Assembly: GCA_963589785.1 (NCBI GenBank)
Contig: CAVAMJ010000013.1
Span: 1-64,000 of the forward strand
Direction: 5' to 3'
Length of the DNA: 64,000 bases
Source of the DNA: SIG603 sp963589785
GTDB lineage: Bacteria; Bacillota; Clostridia; Oscillospirales; Acutalibacteraceae
A model generated the notes under the pieces. That model did not search any database and was not told the DNA's origin. It was given only the letters and a program-made list of their open reading frames with translations. The position numbers were made by a program, and so were the translations under genes. Positions 22,916 to 32,035 of this stretch are shown in pieces. Each line of letters begins with the position of its first letter. Position 1 is the stretch's first letter.

Positions 22916-23632
22916 TTGGAACAACTTTCTTATAAAATTGATGTTTTTGAAGGTCCGTTAGATCTTTTGCTGACTCTGATATCAAAAAACAAACTAAATA
23001 TATATGACATTCCGATATCTGAATTGCTTGAACAATACATGGAGCAAATCGAACTTATGCAAAGCAATGATATGGATATAGCCAGTGAGTTTCTCGAGAT
23101 GGCATCGAGACTTGTACATATAAAATCTGTTTCATTATTGCCTAAGAAAGAAGAAGCTGAAGAGCTCAAGCGTGAACTCACAGGTCAGCTCATTGAATAT
23201 CAGCAGTGTAAAGCTGTTGCCGCGAAATTATCGGAGTTAATAAGCTTTGATTGCATTTCTCGAAAAGAAGAAGCTATCGAAGCGGATTATAGATATAAGT
23301 TAAAACATGAACCATCGGTTCTATATAATGCTTATATGAACGCTTTTGGTAAAAGTAAAAAGCCTTTTGTTTTAAACCGTGATAAATTAGATAGAATTGT
23401 GACAAGGAATTTTGTCAGTGTAAATTCTCAGATTATTTACATTCTTAGAAATCTCTGGAACAAAATCCCTGTCAAATTAAATTCACTGATTTTCCAAAAA
23501 AAAGATCATTCCGAAAGAATCGCCGCTTTTTTAGCACTGCTTGAACTGGTGAAACACAAACGAGTTAAAGTTCACGAAAAAAATCACGAAACTTATGTTA
23601 GAATATATAACGGAGAAGACATAAATGAATAA
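22916..23632 (+). CDS. scpA: Segregation and condensation protein A
   Basis: A 238-residue kleisin with the N-terminal LSYKIDVFEGPLDLLLTLIS signature, EFLEMASRLVHIKSVSLLPK in the middle and a C-terminal winged helix (ERIAAFLALLELVKHKRVKV). It bridges the SMC heads and binds ScpB to condense chromosomes. The TTG start at 22916 follows AAGGTGATAG. It overlaps scpB by 8 bases. Confidence 0.95.
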   Translation: MEQLSYKIDVFEGPLDLLLTLISKNKLNIYDIPISELLEQYMEQIELMQSNDMDIASEFLEMASRLVHIKSVSLLPKKEEAEELKRELTGQLIEYQQCKAVAAKLSELISFDCISRKEEAIEADYRYKLKHEPSVLYNAYMNAFGKSKKPFVLNRDKLDRIVTRNFVSVNSQIIYILRNLWNKIPVKLNSLIFQKKDHSERIAAFLALLELVKHKRVKVHEKNHETYVRIYNGEDINE

Positions 23633-24152
23633 TCTTCAGGCTTCTGTTGAAGCTGTTATATTTGCCTCAGGGGATCCGGTGCCTCTCGATAAATTGTCGA
23701 TGGTACTTGAAATATCATCAGAAAAACTGGACGAAGTTATTAATATAATTCAAGACAAATTTGATGATGAAAATTCAGGAATTTGTCTTATGAGGTTTAA
23801 AGATTCAGTACAGTTTGTTTCTAAATCAGAGTATGTTGATACTGTTCGCAAAGTTCTTGAAATCAATAAAAGCGCACCTCTCTCAAATGCGGCTATGGAA
23901 GTTCTTGCACTTGTCGCATATAATGAACCCGTAACTAAAGCTTATATTGAACAAGTAAGAGGAGTAGATTGTTCAGGAGTTCTCGGAAATTTAATTCAAA
24001 AGGAATTGATTGAGGAAAGAGGTCGTTTAGAATTACCGGGCAGACCGCTTCTTTATGGAACAACAGAGAACTTTTTAAAATGCTTTGGTATATCCTCCAT
24101 TGAAGAACTTCCGGAAATTCCGAAGTCCGACTCGCAGAATACAGATAAATGA
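23625..24152 (+). CDS. scpB: Segregation and condensation protein B
   Basis: A 175-residue tandem winged-helix protein with ASVEAVIFASGDPVPLDKLS, AAMEVLALVAYNEPVTKAYI, EQVRGVDCSGVLGNLIQKEL and ELPGRPLLYGTTENFLKCFG. The dimer binds the ScpA linker in the SMC complex. ATG 23625 lies in the end of scpA and the stop overlaps the next gene by 4 bases. Confidence 0.95.
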   Translation: MNNLQASVEAVIFASGDPVPLDKLSMVLEISSEKLDEVINIIQDKFDDENSGICLMRFKDSVQFVSKSEYVDTVRKVLEINKSAPLSNAAMEVLALVAYNEPVTKAYIEQVRGVDCSGVLGNLIQKELIEERGRLELPGRPLLYGTTENFLKCFGISSIEELPEIPKSDSQNTDK

Positions 24153-24817
24153 TTGTATTAATAATTATTCTTGGCGTTTTAGCCTTATTTTTACTACAAC
24201 CGATAAGAGTTAAAATAGTCTTTGAAGAAGAGCTCTCTTTTAGAGTTTATTACTCTTTGTTTCCGGTGTTTTCTTATCCTAAGGTTGAGTCTAAGCAAGA
24301 TGATGCCGAAGAAAAGCCCGAAGAAGAACCACAAGAAGAGGAAGAAAAAGAGGATAGCAGCGAAAGCACTTTAGACAAACTAAAAAAAACAATCAAGAAA
24401 ACAGGATTAAAAGGCTTTTTGGATTTAATCTACGAACTTCTTAAAGTTGTTTTGTCGGGAGGTAACCTTTTAATTCGACGAATTAAACTTACAGATGCCG
24501 ATATCTACATATGTAGCACGGACGATAACGCCGCCGATGCGGCATATAATTATGGAAAGCTATGTGCGGCAGTGTATCCCGCTGTTTCAGCAATATACAG
24601 CTTTTTTAGGTGCAAAAAAGGCAAAGTCACAGTAGATGTGGATTATGATGCAGAAGATTCTGTTGTAAAAGCTTATGCGAATTTAAGGATTACTTTTTTG
24701 TTTGCATTAGCCGCTGTGTTAAAGATAATATTCAATGCTTTACCACGCATTATTAAGGTATTAAAAACCGTGAAGAAAGGAAATAAAAATGAGCGAGAAA
24801 GTAAACAGTCTGCTTGA
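24149..24817 (+). CDS. DUF2953 membrane-associated protein
   Basis: A 222-residue protein with an N-terminal hydrophobic helix (MIVLIIILGVLALFLLQPIR), a highly acidic Glu-rich linker (about 50-75), and a C-terminal domain ending in a hydrophobic stretch (ITFLFALAAVLKIIF). This is the DUF2953 pattern, found beside the GerW/YtfJ gene in spore-forming Firmicutes. The link to spores is by family association; no enzyme motif is visible. It overlaps the next gene by 29 bases. Confidence 0.8.
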   Translation: MIVLIIILGVLALFLLQPIRVKIVFEEELSFRVYYSLFPVFSYPKVESKQDDAEEKPEEEPQEEEEKEDSSESTLDKLKKTIKKTGLKGFLDLIYELLKVVLSGGNLLIRRIKLTDADIYICSTDDNAADAAYNYGKLCAAVYPAVSAIYSFFRCKKGKVTVDVDYDAEDSVVKAYANLRITFLFALAAVLKIIFNALPRIIKVLKTVKKGNKNERESKQSA

Positions 24818-25208
24818 AACAACCGTTGATAAAATTAAAAGTGTTGTAGATGTTAATACTGTTATTGGAGACCAGATTATCACTCCTGACGGAACGGTAA
24901 TTATACCGATTTCAAGGGTAAACTACGGATTTGCGGCAGGAGGATCAGATCTCCCTTCAAAAACTCCCGGACTTTTTGGCGGTGGTTCAGGCGCAGGCGT
25001 TACAATTACACCAATAGCATTTCTCTCTGTCTCTAATGGTAATGTAAGAGTCATTCAGGTTGAACCGTTTATTAGCTCTGTTGACAGAGCAATTCAAACA
25101 GCACCGGATGTAATTGACAGAATTACATCGTTATTCAAAAAAGACAAGGCAGAATCGGATGTTGATTTATCAGAACCAACAACCGAGGCTGTAGTATCGG
25201 AAGGTTAA
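24789..25208 (+). CDS. GerW/YtfJ-family sporulation protein
   Basis: A 139-residue protein with VVDVNTVIGDQIITPDGTVI, PISRVNYGFAAGG, a Gly-rich GLFGGGSGAGVTITPIAFLS core and an acidic tail. The family is needed for spore germination responses in Bacillus, and its presence suggests an endospore-forming ancestry. Paired with DUF2953 as usual. ATG 24789 follows GAAAGGAAATAAAA. Confidence 0.9.
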   Translation: MSEKVNSLLETTVDKIKSVVDVNTVIGDQIITPDGTVIIPISRVNYGFAAGGSDLPSKTPGLFGGGSGAGVTITPIAFLSVSNGNVRVIQVEPFISSVDRAIQTAPDVIDRITSLFKKDKAESDVDLSEPTTEAVVSEG

Positions 25209-25211
25209 TAT

Positions 25212-26024
25212 ATGGCAAAAGACTGCAGATTACAAAAATATATCGCCGAATGTGGACTTGCTTCAAGGAGAAAAGCAGAAGAGATGATCCTTGCGGGTCG
25301 TGTTACCGTAAACGGCAGAAAAGCTACTATAGGTGATAAAATTGACAGAAAAACAGATCTTATCAGGGTTGACGGCGAGCGCCTTGTCGTAAGTGATAAG
25401 AAATGGTATTTAATGATTAATAAGCCAAGGGGATATGTAACCACTATGAGTGACGAAAAAGGCAGAAAGTGTGTTGCCGATTTAGTCGCTGATATACCTG
25501 AGAGAGTTTATCCCGTCGGAAGACTTGACAGAGAATCAGAGGGCCTTCTGATAATGACTAACGACGGAGAATTTTCTAATTTAATATCTCATCCATCGGG
25601 ACATATTCCAAAGCTTTACAGAGTAACTGTAAGACCAAATCCTAGTGAGGATATGCTTGTTAAGATGTCCGTTGGAATGGTTATTGATGGTGTTAAAACT
25701 GCTCCGTGTACTGTACGAGTTCTTACTGTAGAACCCGAGAGAACAGTGCTTGAAATAGTTTTGAACGAGGGCAGAAACCGTCAGATCAGAAAAATGTGTG
25801 AGCATTTCGGTTTAGAAGTAATCCGACTTAAAAGAAATGCTATCGGTCCTGTAAAGCTTGGTATGCTTCAACTTGGTGAGTATCGTGAACTTACTAAGGA
25901 AGAAATTCTTGCATTGAAAAATTACGCCTCAAAGGTTAAAAGAAAAAGCGAAACGAAAAATTCAAATAGTGCTGAAGCCAAGAAATCAGTTAAACGCAAT
26001 GCGAGAAAATTCAAAAAGAGATAA
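25212..26024 (+). CDS. rluB: 23S rRNA pseudouridine(2605) synthase-type RluB/RsuA family enzyme
   Basis: A 270-residue enzyme with an N-terminal S4 domain (RLQKYIAECGLASRRKAEEM, VTVNGRKATIGDKID) and the catalytic domain MINKPRGYVTTMSDEKGRKC, VYPVGRLDRESEGLLIMTND (catalytic Asp) and EGRNRQIRKMCEHFGLEVIR. The C-terminal 35 residues are very Lys/Arg-rich and probably aid rRNA binding. It is last in the scpA operon, 3 bases after GerW, and is followed by a strong terminator. Confidence 0.9.
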   Translation: MAKDCRLQKYIAECGLASRRKAEEMILAGRVTVNGRKATIGDKIDRKTDLIRVDGERLVVSDKKWYLMINKPRGYVTTMSDEKGRKCVADLVADIPERVYPVGRLDRESEGLLIMTNDGEFSNLISHPSGHIPKLYRVTVRPNPSEDMLVKMSVGMVIDGVKTAPCTVRVLTVEPERTVLEIVLNEGRNRQIRKMCEHFGLEVIRLKRNAIGPVKLGMLQLGEYRELTKEEILALKNYASKVKRKSETKNSNSAEAKKSVKRNARKFKKR

Positions 26025-26043
26025 ATCTTGTTTGTTTCGGGTT

Positions 26044-26073
26044 AGAAAAGGTTACAAATTTGTAACCTTTTCT
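26044..26073. terminator. Terminator after rluB
   Basis: A perfect palindrome AGAAAAGGTTACAAA / TTTGTAACCTTTTCT (26044-26073) with a T-rich 3' arm lies just downstream of the rluB stop. Confidence 0.8.
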
Positions 26074-26102
26074 TGCTATATTGATAGCAAATCGATTATA
26101 AT
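26073..26102 (+). promoter_or_regulatory. Promoter of the yicC-to-DUF2344 superoperon
   Basis: TTGCTA (26073-26078) and a perfect TATAAT (26097-26102) with an 18-base spacer lie 98 bases before yicC. The leader contains a GCACACT...AGTGTGC hairpin (26124-26130 with 26152-26158) of unknown role. Confidence 0.65.
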
Positions 26103-26199
26103 AAAGTGTAAACGCAGATGTCCGCACACTGTTTGTTGTTAAGATTAGAGTAGTGTGCTCTGATATAAAATAGGACGTACTATAGAAAGGACGGATAGA

Positions 26200-27078
26200 A
26201 TGCTAAAAAGCATGACCGGTTTCGGCAGAGCCGATGAAATCGTTGACGGAAGACATATAATAGTAGAAATAAAATCGGTTAATCATAAATATTTCGAGTT
26301 TAGCACCAGAATTACTCGAGGATATGCTTTTTTGGAAGAAAAATTAAAATCTTTCATTCAGTCAAGTGTTTCTCGTGGAAAAGTAGATGCTTATGTCCAT
26401 ATTGAGAATATTGACGTTGATGATGTCGAGGTTACAGTAAATCATTCTCTTGCAGCAGGATATATTAACGCTTTAAGAGAACTAAACAAAGAATATTCAC
26501 TTGAAGGTGATGTAACCGTCGACAGTCTCACAAAGTTTACTGATATTTTTTCCATTCACAAAGCTCCTGAAGATGAGGAAAGAGTTTGGAATGATGTCAA
26601 AACAGTAGCCGAAAAAGCTCTTGCTAATTTTATTGAAATGAGAGAGCGTGAAGGCAGCAAGCTTTATGATGACATTATCAGCCGTGCCGAAACAATTCTC
26701 GAAACTGTCGGTAAAATCGAAATTCGCTCACCTGAAACAGTTAAAGAGTATAGAGCTAAGCTCGAGGCTAAGCTAAGAGAACTTCTCGAAGACAGAAATA
26801 TCGATGACACAAGAATTTTGACTGAAACTGCTATATTTGCAGACAAGATTGCTGTTGATGAAGAAACTGTCAGATTGAGAAGCCACATCTCTCAGTTAAA
26901 ACAGTTCGCTGACAGTAAAGACCCTATCGGCAGAAAGATGGATTTCTTGGTTCAGGAAATGAATCGTGAAACAAATACAATCGGCTCAAAATGTTCTGAT
27001 TCCGATATTGCATACATGGTAGTTGATATCAAAGCAGAAATTGAGAAAATTCGCGAGCAGGTTCAAAACATTGAGTAA
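26200..27078 (+). CDS. yicC: YicC-family endoribonuclease
   Basis: A 292-residue protein of normal length beginning MLKSMTGFGRADEIVDGRHI, with EIKSVNHKYFEFSTRI and the C-terminal signature PIGRKMDFLVQEMNRETNTI followed by GSKCSD and IEKIREQVQNIE. Recent work describes YicC-like proteins as RNases that clamp and cut RNA hairpins. GAAAGGACGG precedes the ATG. It heads a coupled cluster (remA, gmk, rpoZ, priA and on), the conserved Firmicutes order. Confidence 0.93.
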   Translation: MLKSMTGFGRADEIVDGRHIIVEIKSVNHKYFEFSTRITRGYAFLEEKLKSFIQSSVSRGKVDAYVHIENIDVDDVEVTVNHSLAAGYINALRELNKEYSLEGDVTVDSLTKFTDIFSIHKAPEDEERVWNDVKTVAEKALANFIEMREREGSKLYDDIISRAETILETVGKIEIRSPETVKEYRAKLEAKLRELLEDRNIDDTRILTETAIFADKIAVDEETVRLRSHISQLKQFADSKDPIGRKMDFLVQEMNRETNTIGSKCSDSDIAYMVVDIKAEIEKIREQVQNIE

Positions 27079-27087
27079 GGTGATAAA

Positions 27088-27345
27088 GTGAGTCTGATAA
27101 ATATCGGTTTCGGTAATATGGTCTCGAGCGGTAAAATAGTTGCAGTTGTCAGCCCCGATTCGGCTCCTGTAAAAAGAATTGTTCAGGAAGCGAAGGAAAC
27201 CGGCAAAGCAATTGATGCATCTCAAGGCAGAAAGACAAAATCTGTTATTATTACAGACAGTAACCATGTGGTGATGTCTGCACTTACAACGGATATTATT
27301 GCTAATCGTATAAACAATGGTAATGAAGGTGATATAAATGAGTGA
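27088..27345 (+). CDS. remA: RemA-family (DUF370) extracellular matrix regulator
   Basis: An 85-residue protein with SLINIGFGNMVSSGKIVAVV and DASQGRKTKSVIITDSNHVV, matching RemA/YlzA, a DNA-binding regulator of biofilm matrix operons in Bacillus. The start is GTG at 27088 preceded by AAGGTGA. It overlaps gmk by 8 bases. Its target genes in this organism are unknown. Confidence 0.92.
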   Translation: MSLINIGFGNMVSSGKIVAVVSPDSAPVKRIVQEAKETGKAIDASQGRKTKSVIITDSNHVVMSALTTDIIANRINNGNEGDINE

Positions 27346-27952
27346 AGGTCTTGTTATCGTAGTATCAGCCCCTTCCGGCGGTGGCAAAGGTACTATTCTT
27401 AAAGAATTATTTAAACGAAACTCTAATATTAAATTCAGTGTTTCAGCTACAACAAGAAATCCGCGTCCCGGAGAAATTGACGGTGAAAACTATTATTTTA
27501 TAGATAAAAACCATTTTGAAGAGCTTATTTCAGAGGGAAAGATGCTTGAGCACGCAGAATATTGCGGAAATTATTACGGAACGCCAAAAGAACCGATTGA
27601 AAAAGCCGTCAAGGACGGATTTGATATTGTTTTGGAAATAGAAGTCCAAGGTGGGGCACAAATTAAGAAGAAAATTCCTGACTGCGTATCTGTTTTCATC
27701 ACACCACCGTCTATGGAGATTCTTGAGAAAAGGTTAAGAAACCGCGGAACCGAGACAGATGAGGTTATCAAAAATCGTTTGAATACCGCATTAGTGGAAA
27801 TTCCTCACGCTGAGGATTACGATTATATTGTTGTTAATGATGAGCTTGAGAAAGCAGTAGATGAGCTCGAGTCCATTATAAAAGCTGAGAAGCTTAAATA
27901 TACAAGAAATAAAGATTTAAAAATATTCAAAGATATAATTAAGGAGAATTAA
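27338..27952 (+). CDS. gmk: Guanylate kinase
   Basis: A 204-residue P-loop enzyme: Walker A SAPSGGGKGTI, SATTRNPRPGEIDGENYYFI (GMP binding), EHAEYCGNYYGTP and the lid region RLRNRGTETDEVIKNRL. It phosphorylates GMP to GDP. It sits between remA and rpoZ, the typical order. Confidence 0.95.
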   Translation: MSEGLVIVVSAPSGGGKGTILKELFKRNSNIKFSVSATTRNPRPGEIDGENYYFIDKNHFEELISEGKMLEHAEYCGNYYGTPKEPIEKAVKDGFDIVLEIEVQGGAQIKKKIPDCVSVFITPPSMEILEKRLRNRGTETDEVIKNRLNTALVEIPHAEDYDYIVVNDELEKAVDELESIIKAEKLKYTRNKDLKIFKDIIKEN

Positions 27953-27955
27953 AAA

Positions 27956-28168
27956 ATGCTTAAACCATCAGCAAACATAGTAAGAACACCACACAACAGC
28001 CGTTATTCACTCGTTATTGCAATCGCAAAGAGAGCAAGAGAGATTACTACTGAAATTGAAAATGCAGATCCGCCTGTTACAGTAAAGCCTGTTGAACTTG
28101 CTTGCAGAGATTTCGTTGCGGGAAAGTATATTATTAACGAGCCGGATCCGTTTGATTATGAATTTTGA
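27956..28168 (+). CDS. rpoZ: RNA polymerase omega subunit
   Basis: A 70-residue protein with the NSRYSLVIAIAKRAREITTE signature and KPVELACRDFVAGKY end. It binds the beta-prime subunit and helps assemble RNA polymerase. AAGGAG precedes the ATG; the TGA stop is shared with the priA TTG start. Confidence 0.92.
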   Translation: MLKPSANIVRTPHNSRYSLVIAIAKRAREITTEIENADPPVTVKPVELACRDFVAGKYIINEPDPFDYEF

Positions 28169-30591
28169 TTGCTGAAATTGCTTTAGAAAAAACATCATAT
28201 TCCTTCGATAGACTTTTTTCCTATATCATTCCTGACAAAATGAAAGTTCAGGTTGGTATGAGAGTAAAGGTGCCTTTTGGAAACAGTAATAAATCAAAAA
28301 TTGGAATTGTTTTCAGAATTCGTGAGAAAATCGACTCTGATTCGGTTAGATTAAAGAGCTTGCTTGATGTTCTGGATGAAGAACCGGTGCTGTCAGAAGA
28401 ACTTTTGACAATAGCTGATTGGATGACAAAAAGGTATTTTTGTACATATGATGAAGCAACTCGCGTTCTTCTTCCTAACGGATTATCACAAAAGCTGATT
28501 TATACATATAGCTTTAATCAGAATGCGGTTTTAGAGAACTTCTCTTTCTCAGAACTTCAGATTAAGCTGATAAAACGTGCTAAGAAAAGTAGTTTTAATT
28601 CTAATTACATAGTTAACACATTGAAATCAGATGATTCTGATGAAGAGTTGCTACAGTTAGTAGACGATAAAATTCTTTTTAAAGCACAGGATACCGTTCA
28701 GAGAGTATCTGATGCAACCGATAAAATTATTACTGCCAAGGAATATGATTCATCTCTACTTAAGTCCAAACAGCAAAAAAAAGCCTATGAATTTATCTAT
28801 AACTGTGAAGCTGTAACTGTAAATGAAGCTGCTTATTTTGTCGGTTGTACTAAAGCTGTTTTAGACAAACTGGTTTCTTGCGGTGCTGCCGAATACTCTT
28901 TTATCGAGAAATTTAGGCGTCCGACCGTAACCGCCGAGAGGGCAAAATCAAGTGAAGAAATAATATTAAATGAATCCCAACTTGAGGTTTATAACAATAT
29001 CTGCAAAAACTACGACAACAAAGTTAACAAACCGATATTATTAAACGGTATTACGGGCAGCGGAAAAACCTCTATTTATATTAAATTGGCAGAGAGAGTC
29101 ATTTCCGAAGGCAAGCAAGCTGTTATCTTAGTACCTGAAATATCTTTGACTTCTCAAACGGTGCAAATTTTCAAAAATGCCTTTGGTGACAAAGTTGCAG
29201 TTCTCCACAGCGGACTTACAGTTGCCGAACGTTACGACGAATGGAAACGTTGCAAGAACGGAGAAGCGAATATTGCCGTGGGAACCAGATCAGCTATATT
29301 CGCACCATTTGATAATATCGGATTGATTGTGGTTGATGAAGAACATGATAAATCATATAAATCTGATAAAAATCCTAGGTACGATGCAAGACAAATTGCA
29401 ATTTTAAGAGCTTCAAGAACAAAAGCCATTTGTTTGTTGGCTTCAGCTACACCTTCCATAGAATCAGCTTATCAAGCCCAATTGGGCAATTATCTTCCTT
29501 ACTACTTAAATTCAAGATACGGAAATGCTCATTTGCCAGAAGTTGAAGTGGTAGATGCTCTTGATTCCGACGGAAATCAAAGTGAGCTTTGTGCGAGAAC
29601 AAGATTTCTTCTGCAAAAGAATTTTGATGACAATAAGCAATCGATTATTCTTATAAATCGTAGAGGCTACCACAGCTTTGTCAGGTGCACTGAATGCCGC
29701 GAGGTAAAACTGTGCCCTAATTGCAGTGTATCTCTTAATTATCATTACGATAACAATAAGCTCGTTTGTCATTACTGCGGTTACATTGAAGATTATTCTT
29801 CTGTATGTCCTAATTGTCACCAAAATTCTATGGCTACATATGGCACTGGAACACAGCGAATCGAAGAAACTCTGAGAGAAATTATTCCTAAAGCTAGGGT
29901 TTTAAGAGTAGATTCAGACTCGGTTTCGCTAAGGAACAATCTTGATGAATTGCTTGATAACTTTGACAGGCATAGATATGACATAATGGTTGGCACACAA
30001 ATGGTGTCTAAAGGATTGAACTTTGAAAATGTCACTCTTGTCTGTGTGCTGAATATAGACCAGATGCTCTATGCTGATGATTACAGCTGCAATGAAAGAG
30101 CATTTGATTTGATTACACAGGTAATAGGAAGATCGGGCAGAGGAAGATATAAAGGTACTGCTTTAATTCAGACAGAGCAGCCTGAAAATGTTTATATCCA
30201 ACTTGCTAAGACACAGAATTATGCGGATTTTTATAAGCTTGAGATAAATTTCAGGCATATGCTATTATATCCGCCTTTTTGTGATATTAATGTTATCGGT
30301 TTTGTTTCACCGGATGAATCTTTGGTGAAATTTGCTCCCATCAAATTCTCAGGAATTTTGGCAGAAGCTCTTAAAAACAAGCTCCCGTCTCACCCTATTA
30401 GGATTTATCCTCCTACGGAGGCATCTGTCTATAAAGTCGGTAATAAGTTCAGATATAAAATTATCATAAAAACGAAATGCAATAAACAGTATAGAGCATT
30501 GCTGTCTGAAGTATATAAAAGCTTTCTAAATGATAAGGAGTTCAAGAAAGTTTCTGTTTTTATTGATACAAATCCAAGTGAAAACTATTGA
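28165..30591 (+). CDS. priA: Primosomal replication helicase PriA
   Basis: An 808-residue protein. The N-terminal DNA-binding domain (1-100) is followed by a helicase core: Walker A LLNGITGSGKTSIY, DEEHDKSYK box, LASATPSIES motif III and GTQMVSKGLNFENVTLV motif V, RSGRGRYKGTALIQTEQP motif VI. Eight Cys form the zinc region CTECREVKLCPNC...CHYCGY...CPNC. It restarts replication forks at D-loops. The TTG start overlaps the rpoZ stop by 4 bases. Confidence 0.95.
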   Translation: MIAEIALEKTSYSFDRLFSYIIPDKMKVQVGMRVKVPFGNSNKSKIGIVFRIREKIDSDSVRLKSLLDVLDEEPVLSEELLTIADWMTKRYFCTYDEATRVLLPNGLSQKLIYTYSFNQNAVLENFSFSELQIKLIKRAKKSSFNSNYIVNTLKSDDSDEELLQLVDDKILFKAQDTVQRVSDATDKIITAKEYDSSLLKSKQQKKAYEFIYNCEAVTVNEAAYFVGCTKAVLDKLVSCGAAEYSFIEKFRRPTVTAERAKSSEEIILNESQLEVYNNICKNYDNKVNKPILLNGITGSGKTSIYIKLAERVISEGKQAVILVPEISLTSQTVQIFKNAFGDKVAVLHSGLTVAERYDEWKRCKNGEANIAVGTRSAIFAPFDNIGLIVVDEEHDKSYKSDKNPRYDARQIAILRASRTKAICLLASATPSIESAYQAQLGNYLPYYLNSRYGNAHLPEVEVVDALDSDGNQSELCARTRFLLQKNFDDNKQSIILINRRGYHSFVRCTECREVKLCPNCSVSLNYHYDNNKLVCHYCGYIEDYSSVCPNCHQNSMATYGTGTQRIEETLREIIPKARVLRVDSDSVSLRNNLDELLDNFDRHRYDIMVGTQMVSKGLNFENVTLVCVLNIDQMLYADDYSCNERAFDLITQVIGRSGRGRYKGTALIQTEQPENVYIQLAKTQNYADFYKLEINFRHMLLYPPFCDINVIGFVSPDESLVKFAPIKFSGILAEALKNKLPSHPIRIYPPTEASVYKVGNKFRYKIIIKTKCNKQYRALLSEVYKSFLNDKEFKKVSVFIDTNPSENY

Positions 30592-30608
30592 TTAATGAAA
30601 GGAATTAT

Positions 30609-31103
30609 ATGGCACTTCGTAATATAGTAAAAGATGGCGACCCCATTCTTACAAAGGTATGCAGACCTGTAGAAAAGTTTGATCACAAGTTAGAAGTTTT
30701 GCTCGACGATATGTATGAGACAATGTTGGATGCTGACGGAGTCGGCATCGCCGGTCCGCAGGTCGGTATGATGCGTCGTTTATGCGTTATCGATGTAGGC
30801 GAAGGAAGACTTGATTTAGTCAATCCGGAAATAATCGAAACATCCGGAACTCAGGATGGTGTTGAGGGTTGTCTATCTTTCCCTGGCGAATACGGCATGG
30901 TTGAAAGACCTAACCATGTAAAGGTAAGAGCGCAAAACAAAACCGGAGAATGGTATGAGGTAGAGGGCGAAGAGTTGCTTGCAAGAGCACTTTGCCATGA
31001 GATTGATCATCTTGACGGTGTCTGCTTTGTTAAAAGAGCAAGCAGAATGATTGATCCCGAGGAGCTTAGAAGCGCTCCAGACACTGAAGAAGAGGAAAAT
31101 TAA
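30609..31103 (+). CDS. def: Peptide deformylase
   Basis: A 164-residue metallohydrolase with motif 1 GVGIAGPQVG, motif 2 EGCLSFPGEYG (Cys metal ligand) and motif 3 CHEIDHLDG (two His ligands and catalytic Glu). It removes the formyl group from nascent proteins. ATG 30609 follows AAAGGA; a start 21 bases upstream overlapping priA has no such site. It is coupled to fmt. Confidence 0.96.
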   Translation: MALRNIVKDGDPILTKVCRPVEKFDHKLEVLLDDMYETMLDADGVGIAGPQVGMMRRLCVIDVGEGRLDLVNPEIIETSGTQDGVEGCLSFPGEYGMVERPNHVKVRAQNKTGEWYEVEGEELLARALCHEIDHLDGVCFVKRASRMIDPEELRSAPDTEEEEN

Positions 31104-32024
31104 TTGAGAGTTGTTTTTATGGGTACCCCTGATTTTGCGGTACCAACATTAAAGAAGCTTATTGAAAACAAATATAATATAATTTCTGTTTTCACTCAGC
31201 CTGATAAGCCGAAGGGCAGAGGGCATAAAATGCAGTTTTCTCCCGTTAAAGAATTAGCTTTGGAGAACAACCTGGAAGTATTTCAGCCGAATACGCTAAA
31301 GGATGACTCTGTTATCAATCTTATAAAAGAGCAAAATCCTGATGTTATTGTAGTTGCTGCATATGGTAAAATATTGCCTGAAGCTATTTTGAATATTCCA
31401 AAGTATGGTTGTGTTAATGTTCACGGCTCTCTTTTGCCAAAGTACCGAGGCGCTGCGCCTATTCAGTGGGCAGTTTTAAACGGCGACAAAGTTACGGGTG
31501 TCACCACAATGCTTATGGGTAAGGGGCTCGACACAGGCGATATGCTCTTGAAAAGAGAAGTCGAAATCCCATCAGATGAAACTTCCGGAGAATTATTTGA
31601 CAGACTTTCGCTGATAGGAGCAGATTTATTGATTGAAACTCTTACTGCGTTAGAATCAAACAGTTTAACACCTGAAAAACAAAATGATGCAGAATCAAAT
31701 TATGCATCACTTATAACAAAAGCTCTTTCTCCGATTGACTGGAACAAATCAGCAACTGAGATACACAATCAAGTCAGAGGTTTAAACCCTTGGCCGTGTG
31801 CATCCTCTCATTATGGAGAGAAAGCAATTAAGATTCACCGTACAAAGGTAATCGAAGGAAACGGCAAAGCCGGCAAGCTTTTCGTGTCAGAAAAACACTT
31901 ATGTGTTTACTGTGGCAAAGATGCTTTGCAATTGCTTGAAGTTCAGCTTGAAAACGGTAAAAGAATGGCAGGAGACGTTTTCTTAGTAGGTCATCCTGTA
32001 GATGAAAATTCATTTCTAAATTGA
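31104..32024 (+). CDS. fmt: Methionyl-tRNA formyltransferase
   Basis: A 306-residue protein of standard length with MRVVFMGTPDFAVPTLKKL, the formyl-binding HGSLLPKYRGAAPIQWAVLN motif and a C-terminal tRNA-binding domain (ALSPIDWNKSATEIHNQVRG, NPWPCA). It formylates initiator Met-tRNA, forming a logical pair with deformylase. The TTG start at 31104 directly abuts the def stop, suggesting coupled translation. Confidence 0.96.
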   Translation: MRVVFMGTPDFAVPTLKKLIENKYNIISVFTQPDKPKGRGHKMQFSPVKELALENNLEVFQPNTLKDDSVINLIKEQNPDVIVVAAYGKILPEAILNIPKYGCVNVHGSLLPKYRGAAPIQWAVLNGDKVTGVTTMLMGKGLDTGDMLLKREVEIPSDETSGELFDRLSLIGADLLIETLTALESNSLTPEKQNDAESNYASLITKALSPIDWNKSATEIHNQVRGLNPWPCASSHYGEKAIKIHRTKVIEGNGKAGKLFVSEKHLCVYCGKDALQLLEVQLENGKRMAGDVFLVGHPVDENSFLN

Positions 32025-32035
32025 AAGTGGGAAAT

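Noticed and set aside
26124..26158. Possible riboswitch in the yicC leader
   Set aside because: Only a 7-bp stem is visible and there is no known aptamer motif or terminator; kept only as a note on the promoter entry.
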